Below, one piece after another: positions 6,379 through 13,344 of a DNA stretch of 13,344 nt; position 1 is the stretch's first letter; each line of letters starts with the position of its first letter. The notes below the pieces were generated by a model that worked only from the letters and a program-made list of their open reading frames with translations, ran no database searches and was not told where the DNA came from. The translations under genes were made by a program, and so were the position numbers. Origin of the DNA: CAZYWA01 sp964650975 [NCBI: uncultured bacterium] (GTDB lineage: Bacteria > JADJOY01); contig CAZYWA010000191.1 of NCBI GenBank assembly GCA_964650975.1, forward strand, positions 1 through 13,344. Direction: 5' to 3'.

Positions 6379-8803
6379 CGGCTCCGCTTCCCAGCTCCGT
6401 GCACTCGAGCTCCCAGAGCTTCGCGTACTTGAGGAACACGTGCAGAGCCATCAAGCCTGCCATGAAGAGGCCGGGAATCCCATCGAGAAAACCGCGCTTG
6501 ATCACGTAGAACTTGAGGAAGTGCACCACCGGATTGCCGAGCAGGTTGAGCTTCCGGAAGCGCTTGCCGCGCTCGAACGCCTCGCGCGCCGCGATGCTGG
6601 TGAAGCGGTTGATGGTGCGCAGCTGGTCGCGCAGGTCCCGGTAGGTGAGATGCCAGATGTCGCCGCGCAGCCGCGCCGCGCGCCGCTCGTCGGCCAGGAA
6701 CGCGCGCTCGTGGGGGTCGACGCCGCCCCACGTCACGCGGGATTTGCGGAAGAGGCGCAAGCGGTATTCCGGATACCAGCCGTGACGCCACCAGCGTCCC
6801 AGGTAGAACACCAGGCGCGGGATGTAGTAGCCCCAGACCTTGTCGTCCGAGACCGCGAGGCGCCGCGCGATCTCGTCCTTGAGCTCGGGCGAGATGCGCT
6901 CGTCGGCGTCGATGTTGAGCACCCACTCGTTCTTGGTGAGCCCCAGCGCATAGCGCTTCTGCTCGACGAATCCCGGCCACTCGCGCTGGAACACCCGGTC
7001 CGTGTACTCGCGGCAGATCTCCACGGTGCGATCGGTGGAGTACGAGTCGACCACCACGATCTCGCGGCACCAGCGGACGCTCTCCAGACAGTCGCGGATC
7101 AGCTCTTCCTCGTCCTTGCAGATGATGAAGCACGAAACCGGCGGCAGCTCGACGTCGCGGATGCGCCGCGAGCGCAACGCCCGTCGCCGGCGGCGCTCGC
7201 GGCGCAGGAGCTGCCGGGTGCTGGTGCGGGCCACCCGCCGGAGCACCTTGTGGGGCGCCATCTCGACCGCGCCGGCCTCCAGGTACGCGAGCACGAAGCG
7301 CATGCGGTGGGTGCGCGGCACCGCCTGTCCCTGGCGGAGCCGGGCCTCGGCGAACCCGCGGTCGATCGCGGCCAGATCGCGGGTGCGCTGCCGCCAGCTC
7401 GCGCGAGCGCCGAAGCGCGCGCGTTCGAGGCCGATGAATCGCGCGCTGCCGTCGGGCGCGAGCAGGATCTGGTCCGGGCGGACGTGGCGGATCGTGACGC
7501 CTCGATCGTGCGCCAGCCGCAAGAGCCGCGCCCCTCGTCCCAGGTGATCGCGCTTGACCGCGATCGGAATGGAGGGCTCGGCCATCAGCGACGCGAGGTC
7601 GCGGGCGCCCTCGATGAGCGGATAGGCGATGAGCTCGGTGCGAAACGCCCAGCCGTGGGCTCGTGCGCGCGCCTCGGGTAGCACCGCGGGGACCGCGCGC
7701 CGGCCGGCCTCGCACGCGTGGTCCCATTCGCGGCGCGCACGCCCGGGACGCTCGTGGGAGAAGAGCGCCTTCCGCAGGTTGCGGGGACGGTAGAAGCGCA
7801 CCCAGAAGCGATCGCCGTCGGGCAGCTCGAGCTTCACGTTGCGGCGGCTTCTTCCCACCCGCTGGTCCCAGGCCGACGCGTGGTGCTCGATCGCCTCCGG
7901 GTCCCAGCTCATGATGTGCTCGGTCAGGTGCGCGCCACGCAGCGTGGTGAGCCAGCGGAATCCGGCGTGATCGATGCGCCGCACCACCCGGCCCCGGTCC
8001 CGCAGATCCTTGGCCGCGCCCATGCGGCCGACCTGCTCGAGCGCCAGCTGGATCTCCGCGTGGCGCTCGCGAGCGCCCTCGAAGTACCCCTGCAGGAACG
8101 CGACGGCGTCGCGCGGGCGGGCGCCCCGTCCCAGCGTCCGGTAGAGCTGCATCAGCGATCGCAAGCGGCGCTCGCGGCCCAGCTGCGGCACCTTGCGCAC
8201 GTCCTCCAGGTCGAGCAGCGTGAACGCCGGCGCCTCGGCCACCGGTGAGCTCAGGACGTTCGCGTCCTTCAAGTCCTTGTGCAGCACGCCCGCCGCGTGC
8301 AGGTCGCGAAACAGCCGGCCGAGCGCCCAGAGCCAGCGGCGCCGCGCCGCGACCGTGGAACGCAGCGCGGCCGCCGCCACGTCGAGCGGCACCGCGCCGC
8401 GCACCTCCTCGGTGACCACCACCGAGCCGCGCGGCAGCCACGCCGGACCGAGCTCGGCCGTCGCGACCAGGCGCGGTCCGCGGAAGCCCGCGGCCGCGAG
8501 CACTAGGGCGCCGGTCCGGAAGCGGGCCGCCGGGCTCGGCCCGAGCGCCGCCTTCAAACGCAGGCGCAGCGTGGGGAGCCGGTACCACTTGAGGAACCAG
8601 GCGCCGTCCGCCGACTCGACGCGTAGCACCAGCACCTTGCTGTAGTTCTTGACGACGCTGATACCCGGCGCGTTGGTCAGCCGCGCCGCGTCGAGCCGCT
8701 TGCCGTCGAGCAGCCACGCCACGCGTGGATCGCCGCACCACCGCTCGCGGACCGGATCCCCCTCGCGCGCCGCCATGCGCCGTAGAGTTACCACACGGGA
8801 CAC
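6335..8803 (-). CDS. LPS-kinase-like / degenerate kinase-like / GT2 glycosyltransferase fusion
   Basis: This 822-residue protein has three parts. Residues ~45-270 form a lipopolysaccharide-kinase-type fold: FLKWY with candidate ATP Lys72, HKDLKDAN at 175-182 with catalytic Asp177 and metal-binding Asn182, and LLDLED with Asp198. Residues ~315-515 look like a second copy (VRFYRP, REWDHA, IRHVRPDQILL, FIGLERA) in which the equivalents are Arg336, His440, Gln445 and Gly458, so it is probably inactive. Residues ~555-800 are a WaaE-like family 2 glycosyltransferase: ICKDEEE 561-567, DSYSTDRT 586-593, metal-binding DADER 632-636, and the NRFTSIAAREAFERGKR and FLDGIPGLF blocks near the C-terminus. 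It probably phosphorylates and glycosylates the LPS inner core or another surface glycan. The GTG at 8803 is the longest start; ATG at 8776 (residue 10) is equally plausible. Confidence 0.87.
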   Translation of the reverse strand: MSRVVTLRRMAAREGDPVRERWCGDPRVAWLLDGKRLDAARLTNAPGISVVKNYSKVLVLRVESADGAWFLKWYRLPTLRLRLKAALGPSPAARFRTGALVLAAAGFRGPRLVATAELGPAWLPRGSVVVTEEVRGAVPLDVAAAALRSTVAARRRWLWALGRLFRDLHAAGVLHKDLKDANVLSSPVAEAPAFTLLDLEDVRKVPQLGRERRLRSLMQLYRTLGRGARPRDAVAFLQGYFEGARERHAEIQLALEQVGRMGAAKDLRDRGRVVRRIDHAGFRWLTTLRGAHLTEHIMSWDPEAIEHHASAWDQRVGRSRRNVKLELPDGDRFWVRFYRPRNLRKALFSHERPGRARREWDHACEAGRRAVPAVLPEARARAHGWAFRTELIAYPLIEGARDLASLMAEPSIPIAVKRDHLGRGARLLRLAHDRGVTIRHVRPDQILLAPDGSARFIGLERARFGARASWRQRTRDLAAIDRGFAEARLRQGQAVPRTHRMRFVLAYLEAGAVEMAPHKVLRRVARTSTRQLLRRERRRRRALRSRRIRDVELPPVSCFIICKDEEELIRDCLESVRWCREIVVVDSYSTDRTVEICREYTDRVFQREWPGFVEQKRYALGLTKNEWVLNIDADERISPELKDEIARRLAVSDDKVWGYYIPRLVFYLGRWWRHGWYPEYRLRLFRKSRVTWGGVDPHERAFLADERRAARLRGDIWHLTYRDLRDQLRTINRFTSIAAREAFERGKRFRKLNLLGNPVVHFLKFYVIKRGFLDGIPGLFMAGLMALHVFLKYAKLWELECTELGSGADERERAGQPVPSTG

Positions 8804-8870
8804 CGCCGTCGGGCCGCGGTCTTGTCAGCGGATGGGCGAAATCGCGACACTACGGCGTCGAGCCCCGTCG
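8804..8870. promoter_or_regulatory. Divergent promoter region, weak sigma-70-like candidate
   Basis: This short gap is the only place for promoters of the two divergent units. On the plus strand TTGTCA (8822-8827) resembles a -35 box, with GACACT (8846-8851) as a poor -10 at 18-base spacing. If used, transcription would begin near 8858 and favour the ATG at 8871 for the regulator gene. The same bases read CTGACA on the minus strand, but I found no acceptable -10 for the glycan operon. There is no clear ribosome binding site for either regulator start. Confidence 0.25.
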
Positions 8871-10055
8871 ATGCCCATTCGAGCCGAGCGGTCCGTGCAC
8901 GTCGTGCTGATCGAGGACTCCAGCTCGGACGCGGCCGTGATCCAGCGCGCGCTCAGCCAGTCGTCCTCCGCGTTCGAGTTCCGAGTGGTGGATTCGGCCG
9001 AGGCGTTCGAGAGCCTTCTCGGCGACGGCTGGCCCGACGTCTTCATCGGCGATTACACGCTTCCCGGTTGGGACGGCGCCGCGGCGCTCGCGCTGGCCGC
9101 CGAGCGCAAGCCGGAGGTGCCGTTCCTGTTCGTGTCGGGGACCATCGGCGAAGAGCGCGCGGCGGAGCTGATTCGCCTGGGCGCCGCCGATTACGTGCTC
9201 AAGGACCGGCTGTCGCGGTTGCCGCACGCCGTGAACCGGGCGCTCGAGCTGGCCGAGGAACGCCGCGAGCGCACCCGTCAGGAGGCGGAGCTCGCCGAGT
9301 TCACGTGGGTCGCCTCTCACGACCTGCAGGAGTCGCTGCGCACCATCGCGAGTCATCTGGAGCTCTGGGGCCGGGAGTACGGGGGACGTCTAGGCCCCGA
9401 AGCGGACCAGCTCGTCGAGCGCGCCGTCCTTGGCGCGCGCCACATGCACGCTCGCATCAACGGCCTCTTGGCGCGCTCGCCTCGGCCTTCGCCCACCGAG
9501 CCACCGTCGCCGGCGACGGCTCGGCCACCGGCGGTCGTGCCCGGGAACGAAGCCGATGGTTCGCAACGAGCCACGTCGGAGGTCCTCGCAGCCATCCCGG
9601 TCAGGGACGGCGCCGGCTCCCAGCCGCTGCGCATCCTGATCGTCGAGGACAACGACGATCACGCGCAGCTCGCGCACTGGGCGTTCGAGGAAACCGGCAG
9701 CGGCGCCTTGCTCGAGCGAGCCTCGAGCGGCGAGGAGGCGCTCGACCGCCTCAGGCGCTCGATCCCGCGCGGACCGGACCCTCGGCCGGACGTGGTGCTC
9801 CTCGATCTGCGCCTCTCCGGAGTCTCGGGGCACCGGGTGCTCGAGACCGTCAAGGCCGACCCGTTGCTGCGCTCGATCCCGGTGATCGTGCTCAGCACCA
9901 CCGGCTCGGAAGCCGATCGCGTGCGAGCGTTCGCGAGCGGCGCCAACAGCTACCTGGTGAAGCCGCTCGAGTTCGAGCGGCTAGTCGACCTGGCGCGCTC
10001 GATCGAGAGCTACTGGGGGGAATGGAACCTGGCCCCATACTCGACGCGAGGTTGA
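8832..10055 (+). CDS. Response regulator, REC - DHp (no ATPase) - REC
   Basis: Numbering here starts at ATG 8871 (394 residues); an ATG at 8832 would add 13. The first receiver (~8-125) has acidic Glu15/Asp16, phospho-acceptor Asp61 (GDYTLPGWDG), Ser89 and Lys111. A helical linker (126-142) leads to a histidine-kinase dimerisation segment, EFTWVASHDLQESLR, with His150 and a second helix ending HMHARINGLLARS (191-203). This strongly resembles the HisKA region of phytochrome-like kinases. No HATPase domain follows; instead there is a Pro/Ala-rich linker (204-250). A second, Rcp1-like receiver (253-388) follows, with Glu259/Asp260, Asp312 (LLDLRLSG), Thr343, Lys364 (LVKP) and the SIESYWGEWN tail. 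There is no DNA-binding domain, so output is probably by phosphotransfer or protein contact. It is followed 7 bases later by a secreted-protein gene. Confidence 0.9.
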   Translation: MGEIATLRRRAPSMPIRAERSVHVVLIEDSSSDAAVIQRALSQSSSAFEFRVVDSAEAFESLLGDGWPDVFIGDYTLPGWDGAAALALAAERKPEVPFLFVSGTIGEERAAELIRLGAADYVLKDRLSRLPHAVNRALELAEERRERTRQEAELAEFTWVASHDLQESLRTIASHLELWGREYGGRLGPEADQLVERAVLGARHMHARINGLLARSPRPSPTEPPSPATARPPAVVPGNEADGSQRATSEVLAAIPVRDGAGSQPLRILIVEDNDDHAQLAHWAFEETGSGALLERASSGEEALDRLRRSIPRGPDPRPDVVLLDLRLSGVSGHRVLETVKADPLLRSIPVIVLSTTGSEADRVRAFASGANSYLVKPLEFERLVDLARSIESYWGEWNLAPYSTRG

Positions 10056-10059
10056 GGAA
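10054..10059 (+). promoter_or_regulatory. Ribosome binding site of secreted-protein gene
   Basis: GAGGAA overlaps the regulator's stop codon and lies just before ATG 10063, with GAGG 5 bases from the start. The position suggests translation of the secreted-protein gene from the same mRNA as the regulator. Confidence 0.6.
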
Positions 10060-10062
10060 CCG

Positions 10063-10773
10063 ATGATCCGTCCCCCTGCCCTCCACCTCTCGCGGCGCGC
10101 GCCAGGCTGGCGAAGCGCGTTCCTGGCGCTGACTCTGCTCGCGACACTGCCGGGCCGGGGCCACGCTTACGCGCTTCACCTGACCCCCACCAACGGCGAC
10201 ACCAATCAAGCCGACCTGACACTCACGTTCTGCGGCCAGAGCCTCCAGGACTCGACCTTCGTCCAGGCCAGCTCGACGCTCGACTTCGACCTCGACGACA
10301 GCCAGTCCCCAGCACTCCTCGACATGACCGCCGCGACGCTCGCCGGGTCGGACCTCGAGTGGGTGTTCGCGGCCCCGTCGTGCGGCACCATCGACGCGAC
10401 CAACGTGGTGCTCACCCTCGACGGCAACCCGGCCGCCGTCGAGGTGGATCCCGCGACCGGCCAGTTCTCCGCCATGGCGGTGCAGGTGCTGGTCACGGCC
10501 AGGATCTCCTGGAAAGGCATCTTGGTCGCGAACGGGCCGACCTCGGCCGCCATCTCCATGGGGGGGGTCGTGCAGGTCGACCCGTTCGGCGCCGTGACCC
10601 TCACGAGCTTCGACGGCGACATCGATCCGCCGATTGCGTACCCGATCGGTCCGATCACCGTGTTCTTGAGCGGCTCGATCCATCTCGACTTCACCGGCAA
10701 CGCGCCGGCATGGGTGTTCGCCGACGGCTTCGAGGGCGGCGACACCTCGACCTGGAGCGTCACCGCGCCCTGA
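10063..10773 (+). CDS. Secreted protein of unknown function with C-terminal DGFEGGDTSTWS motif
   Basis: I do not recognise a family for this 236-residue protein. The N-terminus has an Arg-containing n-region, a hydrophobic core (AFLALTLLATL, about 19-29) and a probable signal peptidase I site after GHA (residue 35). The mature part is rich in Thr, Asp, Val and Ala with alternating patterns that suggest beta structure. It has two cysteines (57 and 107) that may pair. The last 17 residues contain ADGFEGGDTSTWS (220-232), a short motif found at the ends of many secreted proteins of environmental proteobacteria and acidobacteria; its role is not established as far as I know. There is no transmembrane anchor after it. 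The gene sits 7 bases after the regulator stop, with its ribosome binding site overlapping that stop. A run of eight G at 10560-10567 lies within the gene. Confidence 0.75.
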   Translation: MIRPPALHLSRRAPGWRSAFLALTLLATLPGRGHAYALHLTPTNGDTNQADLTLTFCGQSLQDSTFVQASSTLDFDLDDSQSPALLDMTAATLAGSDLEWVFAAPSCGTIDATNVVLTLDGNPAAVEVDPATGQFSAMAVQVLVTARISWKGILVANGPTSAAISMGGVVQVDPFGAVTLTSFDGDIDPPIAYPIGPITVFLSGSIHLDFTGNAPAWVFADGFEGGDTSTWSVTAP

Positions 10774-10780
10774 CGACGCT

Positions 10781-10800
10781 TCCGCGAGCCAGACCGCGGA
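10781..10800. terminator. Weak hairpin between convergent genes
   Basis: TCCGCG and CGCGGA form a 6-bp stem with an 8-base loop in the 43-base gap between the secreted-protein stop and the porin stop. There is no U-tract, and this is the only structure in the gap that could end transcription from either side. Confidence 0.25.
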
Positions 10801-10816
10801 TCCGGACGCGAAAGCC

Positions 10817-12085
10817 TCAGAAGATCAGCTGCAGCTCGAGCGTCAGGGAGTCGTTGTCGAGCTTGGCGCCGTGGTCCTCGAGGCGGCCGACGTACTCGAG
10901 GCTGGTCTTCACGTCGTGGTCGAGGAGGTAGTAGTTGACGCCCACGGCGTAAGAGGTGACGTCGCCGTTGTCCTGGACCTTGTCGTTCGAGTCGTACTGC
11001 TCGTAGCGGCCCGCCAGCTCCAGGTGGCGCGGCAGCAGCATGTAGCCGCCCTGCACGTACCAGCCGCGCGAGTTGAAGTCGGTCGCGAACGGCGGGAACT
11101 CGATGTTGGCGCCGAGGTCGGGTGCGTAGTCGACCAGCACCCAGCCGCCGGTCAGCGAGAACCCCGCCACCTTGAGCTCGCCGTCCACGGTGTAGCCCTT
11201 GGGCTGTGACGACACGTCGTCGTTCAGGAACCAGCCACCGCCCAGGCTCATGCCGAGCTCGCCGTCGCCCAGGTCCGACTCCTCCTGGCCCATGTCGCGG
11301 AACAGGTCCACCGCGGCGCGCACCGCCACCAGCTTCCCTTCGTTGGTGTCGCCGCCCAGGCTGCGGGTCCCGGAGCCGTTGAAGACGCCCACGCCGTACT
11401 TGAGGATCACGCTGTCCTCGGCGACCGGGATCCGTCCGGTGATCGAGGCACCGAGCTCGCGATCGAAGAACAACCGCTCGAGCTCTTGCAGCACGATCGC
11501 GCGCTCCTGGAGCTGGAGGCGGCTCTCGCTCATGATCTGCTGGCGCGCGAACGGGGGCTTCTCGAGGCCCAGGTTGATCGAGTTGTAGGGGATCAGGTCG
11601 ACCAGCGAGATCCGCGCGTCGAGCAGCGTCACCTCGATGTCGTTGGGTTGCACCTGGTTCGCGAAGTCGGCCTCGAACGCGTAGCGCAGCCAGTCGTAGT
11701 AGGCGCGTCCGTCGGCGCTGAGCCGCGCGGTGTGCAGACGGAATCCGGTGCGGGTGTTCGGGTCTCCGGGCACTCCTTCGACGAAGTCCTGACCGTCGTA
11801 GAGGATGCCGTCGAGGTTGATGCGCCCGCCCACGTTCACGGAAAAGCGGCTCTGCTCCTCGACCTCCTTGTCGATCTCCTTGGCCTCGTCGGTGGTGAGG
11901 ACGCCCTTGGCGATGAGCCGGTCGAGCAGCGGATCGACGGCGTTCCGCTCACTCGACGCGTCCGGGCTCCACGCATCGGCGAGCTCGTCGCCCAGGCCCG
12001 CGCGGGCGGAACCGGGTGCGGCGATGAGCGCCGCCAAGACGATGCCGGCGAGCGCCCGACTGCTGCTGCGTGTCACGTGGTTCAT
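10817..12085 (-). CDS. Phosphate-selective-type outer-membrane porin (OprO/OprP family)
   Basis: This 422-residue porin begins at ATG 12085 with a GGGGGGAT ribosome binding run directly upstream (12090-12095). A signal peptide ends at SARA (residue 29). Residues 46-78 form a short charged helical segment (DRLIAKGVLTTDEAKEIDKE) of the kind that precedes the barrel in many porins of this family. The rest alternates polar and hydrophobic residues in amphipathic strands, with FEADFANQ, LGLEKPPFARQQIMS and RYEQYDSND blocks. The protein ends LTLELQLIF, whose C-terminal Phe is the expected BamA recognition signal. OprO/P porins carry phosphate or polyphosphate; specificity here cannot be inferred, and many family members in environmental bacteria are annotated only by fold. 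The gene lies 31 bases after the metallohydrolase stop, probably in one operon. Confidence 0.9.
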   Translation of the reverse strand: MNHVTRSSSRALAGIVLAALIAAPGSARAGLGDELADAWSPDASSERNAVDPLLDRLIAKGVLTTDEAKEIDKEVEEQSRFSVNVGGRINLDGILYDGQDFVEGVPGDPNTRTGFRLHTARLSADGRAYYDWLRYAFEADFANQVQPNDIEVTLLDARISLVDLIPYNSINLGLEKPPFARQQIMSESRLQLQERAIVLQELERLFFDRELGASITGRIPVAEDSVILKYGVGVFNGSGTRSLGGDTNEGKLVAVRAAVDLFRDMGQEESDLGDGELGMSLGGGWFLNDDVSSQPKGYTVDGELKVAGFSLTGGWVLVDYAPDLGANIEFPPFATDFNSRGWYVQGGYMLLPRHLELAGRYEQYDSNDKVQDNGDVTSYAVGVNYYLLDHDVKTSLEYVGRLEDHGAKLDNDSLTLELQLIF

Positions 12086-12116
12086 CGATCCCCCCGAATC
12101 CTGGTCTCGTCGCGCG

Positions 12117-13344
12117 TCAGCTTCCCGGGAACTCGAACGGCGCCGGCGGCACCGCCTTGAGGCGGCCGTGGCCCTGCTCGAGACCTAGGAGCCAGTTCAC
12201 GTAGTCCATGGTGTCCATCGCGTCCTGCTGCTCGGTACCGGGAAGCGTGAGCTTGGTCTGGCAGACGCAGGCGTCGGTGGGCTCGTCGCACCCGCGCAGC
12301 TTGTTGCGGCCGTCGGCCGGCGGACGGCCCACGGGCGTGAAGCGTCCGTCGCCGTCGACGTCCACGTAGACCGGGTTGGTCATGCCGTAGGGCAGGACGT
12401 TGAACGTGAGCGGCACGATGTTCTCGCCCAGCCCCAGGATCCCGCCGATCCCGGGGATCACTCCGGCGAGCGCCCCGACGATGATGTCGCTGGTGTTCTG
12501 CGTGGGGTAGCTGTTGGGGAAGTTCACCGGGAAGAGATCGTCGTCGCCGAGCGCCACCGCCGCGATGTAGGTGTCCTTGGCCTGGTGGTCGTTGATCGCG
12601 AGGTCGCGGACGTTGATGGTGGTGTGGCCGTGGTACTTGACCGTCGAGGTGTTGGGCCGCGGCACCGCGATTTCCGCCGCCAGCTCCCCGTTTCCGTAGA
12701 TCTCGACGCGGTCGATCTGGAACCAGGGCGGGCCCTGCACCTCGACCTCGACGTCGATGTTGCCGCTGGTGTTCGTCACGGTCTTGCCGATCTCGGCGCC
12801 GTCGGCGGTGAGCGTGATGAACGGCCCGTAGCCCATCACCACTTGCCCGCGCGCCACCGCGGCGACCACGTCGAGATCCTCGACCGCGTCAGGATTGTCG
12901 GTGCCCACCTTGAACCAGCTGCGGGCATTGGCGCTGTCGACGAGCTTGTGGCTGTCGGAGGTGGAGATGGCGGTGGGCCGCTGCTTGCCCAGATTGATCG
13001 TCGTGAAGAAGTCGTCGACGCTGCCCTGGTAGCGCTCCTGGTCGCTGGTCGCGAGGCTGCTCGCCGGATCGAGGATGCGGCGCTGCTCGTCCATGGTGCG
13101 CGCCAGCACCTGATAGATGGGCGGCGGTGTTCCCGGATGGGTCTGCTCGGTGGGCTTGAGCGGCACTTCCTCGAGCGTGGGCGTCCGGATCAGCTCGTAG
13201 CGGCGCCCGTAGAGCACCTCCATCGACATAAAGTCGGCCTGGAAGTTCTGCGCGTTGACGCCGCCCAGGCCGTTCCCGGTCCGGATCACGGTGTTTCCGA
13301 GCGTGAAGAGCCCCGGGCACAGGACTCCCGTTCCCTGGTCGAAC
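12117..13344 (-). CDS. CehA/McbA-like PHP-fold metallohydrolase, 5'-truncated by window edge
   Basis: The frame is open to the right edge, so the start is outside the window; 408 C-terminal residues are visible. Numbering here is from the GTG codon at 13289, which is internal. AISTSDSH (107-114) matches the late metal-binding TSDSH segment of CehA/McbA-type PHP enzymes, with His114. The preceding ADFMSMEVLYGRR (18-30) corresponds to the 'D..EV.NG' block. Metal ligands nearer the N-terminus are not in the window. After the PHP core, a beta-rich region (VEVQGPPWFQIDRVEIYGNGELAAE, about 182-206) is typical of family members. The rest holds a hydrophobic Gly-rich stretch (271-289), a DVDGDG sequence (310-315) like a calcium-binding loop, and three close cysteines (334, 341, 343). 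A secreted hydrolase releasing phosphate or cleaving esters is plausible given the porin downstream, but the substrate is unknown. Confidence 0.8.
   Translation of the reverse strand, partial: FDQGTGVLCPGLFTLGNTVIRTGNGLGGVNAQNFQADFMSMEVLYGRRYELIRTPTLEEVPLKPTEQTHPGTPPPIYQVLARTMDEQRRILDPASSLATSDQERYQGSVDDFFTTINLGKQRPTAISTSDSHKLVDSANARSWFKVGTDNPDAVEDLDVVAAVARGQVVMGYGPFITLTADGAEIGKTVTNTSGNIDVEVEVQGPPWFQIDRVEIYGNGELAAEIAVPRPNTSTVKYHGHTTINVRDLAINDHQAKDTYIAAVALGDDDLFPVNFPNSYPTQNTSDIIVGALAGVIPGIGGILGLGENIVPLTFNVLPYGMTNPVYVDVDGDGRFTPVGRPPADGRNKLRGCDEPTDACVCQTKLTLPGTEQQDAMDTMDYVNWLLGLEQGHGRLKAVPPAPFEFPGS

Noticed and set aside
6356-7681. 441-residue plus-strand open frame
   Set aside because: Antisense to the glycosyltransferase and kinase domains, without family features.
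6375-8741. Long 788-residue open frame on the minus strand inside the kinase/glycosyltransferase gene
   Set aside because: It is Arg/Ala/Pro-rich with no recognisable domain; it is an alternative frame of a GC-rich gene whose own frame has clear motifs.
8649-8831. Upstream extension of the regulator frame
   Set aside because: It overlaps the start of the divergent kinase gene and encodes no recognisable domain before the receiver.
1-13344. CRISPR array, tRNA/rRNA, insertion sequence or phage genes
   Set aside because: I saw no regularly spaced direct repeats, cloverleaf structures, transposase motifs or phage-type proteins anywhere in the window.

Overview
This is a GC-rich, tightly packed window from a Gram-negative bacterium. 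The outer membrane is implied by an O-antigen-ligase-type protein, a lipopolysaccharide-kinase-like/glycosyltransferase fusion, a lipoprotein, and an OprO/P-type porin ending in phenylalanine. High GC, GTG and TTG starts at 4-base gene overlaps, and the mix of a DUF1214-type protein, sulfotransferase, SDR and class III CoA-transferase with a secreted 'DGFE.GDTS.WS' protein resemble environmental deltaproteobacterial or myxococcal-type genomes (Myxococcota, Binatota or relatives). That placement is inference; no phylogenetic marker gene is present.

Layout. (1) Positions 1-4427, plus strand: a head-to-tail operon of a DUF1214-type protein (5' end cut off), a PAPS-type sulfotransferase, a retinol-dehydrogenase-like SDR and a family III CoA-transferase. 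Each stop codon overlaps the next start (GTGA, GTGA, TTGA), so the four are probably translationally coupled and act on a common hydrophobic alcohol/acid substrate such as a steroid, terpenoid or lipid. (2) Positions 4428-4645 contain no credible gene but hold three strong hairpins; two form a tandem terminator-like block between convergent operons. (3) Positions 8803-4646, minus strand: a surface-glycan operon with an 822-residue kinase / degenerate-kinase / GT2 fusion, a Wzy_C/WaaL-type membrane ligase and a small lipoprotein. (4) Positions 8832-10773, plus strand, divergent from (3): a response-regulator protein with architecture REC - histidine dimerisation domain (no ATPase) - REC, followed closely by a secreted protein of unknown function. 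(5) Positions 13344-10817, minus strand: the 3' part of a secreted CehA/McbA-like PHP-fold metallohydrolase followed 31 bases later by a phosphate-selective-type porin.

The most unusual items are the two architectures: a LPS-kinase-like domain followed by a second copy that has lost the expected catalytic residues, fused to a glycosyltransferase; and a two-receiver protein with an intact phospho-accepting histidine segment but no kinase ATPase domain. I saw no tRNA, rRNA, CRISPR array, insertion sequence or phage gene.
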